Shown in pieces: positions 63,129 through 64,000 of a DNA stretch of 64,000 bases. This stretch comes from Nocardia sp. NBC_01503 (lineage in GTDB: Bacteria > Actinomycetota > Actinomycetes > Mycobacteriales > Mycobacteriaceae): the NCBI RefSeq assembly GCF_036327755.1, contig NZ_CP109596.1, positions 558,001-622,000 on the forward strand, given 5' to 3'. Position 1 is the stretch's first letter; each line of letters begins with the position of its first letter. The notes beneath the pieces were generated by a model that made no database searches, was not told the origin of the DNA, and saw nothing but the letters and a program-made list of their open reading frames with translations. The position numbers and the translations under genes are program-made.

Positions 63129-63142
63129 TAGAACACGTTTCA
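63129..63142 (+). promoter_or_regulatory. KstR-type operator upstream of the isomerase-like gene
   Basis: TAGAACACGTTTCA fits the recalled KstR consensus TnnAACnnGTTnnA at every fixed position. It lies 18 bp upstream of the ATG, with GGGAG between. KstR is the cholesterol-catabolism repressor of mycolic-acid actinomycetes and its gene is not in the window. Confidence 0.72.
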
Positions 63143-63160
63143 ATTCTTACGGGAGATGCC

Positions 63161-63535
63161 ATGGCAGCGCAGGTCCGCGATGTGGTCGAGCAGTATGTGA
63201 AATTGGTGGCCAGCGGCCCCACCGATGACGTGGTGAACCTCTACACCGCCGATGCCGTGGTGGAAGACCCGATCGGCAGCGAACCGCGCAAGGGCCACGA
63301 CGCCATCCGCGAGATGTACGCCGCGCTGGAGCATATGCAGGGCCGCGAGACCGAGGTGCACTCGATCAAGGTCGCGGGTAAGCACGCCGCGGTCTCCTTC
63401 ACCCTGGTCGGGCACTTCGGCGATCAGAAGATGACGCTCTCGCCCATCGACATCATGGAGTTCGATGACGAAGGCAAGATCGTCTCCATGAAGGCGTACT
63501 GGGGTCCGGACAATATGGTGATGGGTCCGGCCTAG
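63161..63535 (+). CDS. Ketosteroid-isomerase-like (NTF2-fold) protein
   Basis: A 124-residue cone-fold protein: VRDVVEQYVKLVASGPTDDVVNLYTADAVVEDPIG, HDAIREMYAALEHMQ, and SFTLVGHFGDQKMTLSPIDIMEFD. This is the pattern of actinobacterial steroid Delta-isomerase homologues that shift the C5–C6 double bond to C4. The expected acid is the Asp of ADAVVEDPIG. GGGAG is 6 nt before the ATG at 63161. A perfect KstR-type site lies upstream, supporting a steroid role. A terminator follows. Confidence 0.82.
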   Translation: MAAQVRDVVEQYVKLVASGPTDDVVNLYTADAVVEDPIGSEPRKGHDAIREMYAALEHMQGRETEVHSIKVAGKHAAVSFTLVGHFGDQKMTLSPIDIMEFDDEGKIVSMKAYWGPDNMVMGPA

Positions 63536-63563
63536 TCGGCGGCGGCCTATTGCCCCCTTCCGA

Positions 63564-63601
63564 TTGCCGAATTACGGTGGGCGCACCGCAAGATTCGGCA
63601 A
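63564..63601 (+). terminator. Nested hairpin after the isomerase-like gene
   Basis: TTGCCGAAT (63564–63572) pairs perfectly with ATTCGGCAA (63593–63601), and CGGTG/CACCG pair inside it. It starts 28 bp after the stop codon and 16 bp before the next gene's start. Confidence 0.8.
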
Positions 63602-63617
63602 CGGAACGGGAGGGCCG

Positions 63618-64000
63618 ATGCGAATCTCCTTGCACGGCACGGGGGATGGCATCCGGGTGCGTGTGCGCCTCGAGGTGAATCGACGCCGCTGGCTGGCACT
63701 ACAGATCATGCTGGCGATACTCGCGCTACAGGGGTTGATCGTGGGCGCGTGGGCGGTGTTCGCCCCGCACTCCTGGTACACCAGTTTCCCGGGCTTCGGT
63801 ATGCGCTGGGTCGGTATGGACGGTCCATACAACCATCACCTCGCCTCCGATGTCGGGGCGTTCTTCCTGGCCATGGCCGCGGTGACGGGGGTCGCGCTGT
63901 GGTTCATGGACAGCCTGCTGGCGCGGGCGGCGGGCGCGGGCTGGCTGGTCTTCGGCATCCCGCACCTGCTCTATCACACCTTCCACCGGCCCGAGGCCAT
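63618..64000 (+). CDS. Membrane protein, partial at window end
   Basis: ATG at 63618 with GGGAGG 4 nt upstream. About 127 residues are visible: a basic start, then WLALQIMLAILALQGLIVGAWAVF as first helix, FAPHSWYTSFPGFGMRWVG outside, FFLAMAAVTGVALWFMDSLL as second helix and GWLVFGIPHLLYHTFHR entering a third. The His-containing HHL and LLYHTFH elements suggest a small family of four-helix membrane proteins. Family not identified; the gene continues beyond the window. Confidence 0.75.
   Translation, partial: MRISLHGTGDGIRVRVRLEVNRRRWLALQIMLAILALQGLIVGAWAVFAPHSWYTSFPGFGMRWVGMDGPYNHHLASDVGAFFLAMAAVTGVALWFMDSLLARAAGAGWLVFGIPHLLYHTFHRPEA

Overview
The window looks like chromosome from a high-GC, mycolic-acid-type actinomycete, most likely Nocardia or a close relative. 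Codon use is strongly GC-biased, GTG starts and ATGA/GTGA gene overlaps are common, and many families are typical of Nocardia, Rhodococcus and Mycobacterium: 3-ketosteroid dehydrogenase, OhrR-type MarR, DUF4189, DUF5313, DUF4254, SBP/NTF2 lipoprotein, and a glpD–TetR–flavoprotein–diacylglycerol kinase block that I recall as syntenic with the M. tuberculosis Rv2249c–Rv2252 region. No rRNA, tRNA, CRISPR array, prophage or insertion sequence was seen.

Layout. 1–3.3 kb: a truncated tyrosine phosphatase and a PPDK-like enzyme without the PEP-barrel domain, then an intergenic array of nine 31-bp tandem repeats next to a hairpin-forming dispersed element. 3.3–12.8 kb: an acyl-CoA synthetase and a steroid/cyclic-ketone catabolic block (four SDRs, a KstD-like flavoprotein, an LLM flavin enzyme, an HSL-type esterase and an amino-truncated metallo-beta-lactamase-fold gene). 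12.9–25.4 kb: accessory functions: RtcB RNA ligase, amino-acid-binding lipoprotein, TetR, OhrR-like regulator, RecQ fused to a phosphoribosyltransferase-like domain, and a MarR / NAD(P)-binding / DHA2 efflux / MarR / O-methyltransferase group. 25.6–27.8 kb: DUF4254 and a broken Hsp70–DUF6585 chimera.

27.8–40.6 kb is a conserved housekeeping block on the minus strand: valS–folC–DUF4233–ndk, then rne, rplU–rpmA–obgE and proB. A 31-residue membrane peptide gene sits on the plus strand between rplU and rne.

41–47.3 kb is the most unusual region. A catalytically dead alpha/beta-hydrolase-fold gene and an XRE/MmyB-type regulator precede a tight plus-strand run: a 2-deoxy-scyllo-inosose synthase-like cyclase, a DegT/StrS aminotransferase of the inosose type, a possible 16-codon ORF coupled at both ends, and a cytochrome P450, followed by a P-loop ATPase. 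The first two genes together would be expected to turn glucose-6-phosphate into 2-deoxy-scyllo-inosamine, the opening of 2-deoxystreptamine aminoglycoside biosynthesis, but without the later 2-deoxystreptamine genes in view. This is the best candidate for an undescribed system.

47.3–47.8 kb is a deletion scar joining the 3' halves of a divergent TetR/cupin pair. 47.9–52.6 kb is the diacylglycerol kinase / AGPS-like flavoprotein / TetR / glpD block around a 33-bp palindrome. 52.8–59.8 kb holds a secreted protein, an FHA protein and a three-gene operon of a cysteine-repeat surface protein, a polytopic membrane protein and a membrane Ser/Thr kinase. The kinase and the polytopic protein appear to share an extracellular-domain layout. 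59.9–64 kb has a formate-dehydrogenase-like molybdoenzyme with fdhD, a ketosteroid-isomerase-like protein behind a perfect KstR-type operator, and a truncated membrane protein.
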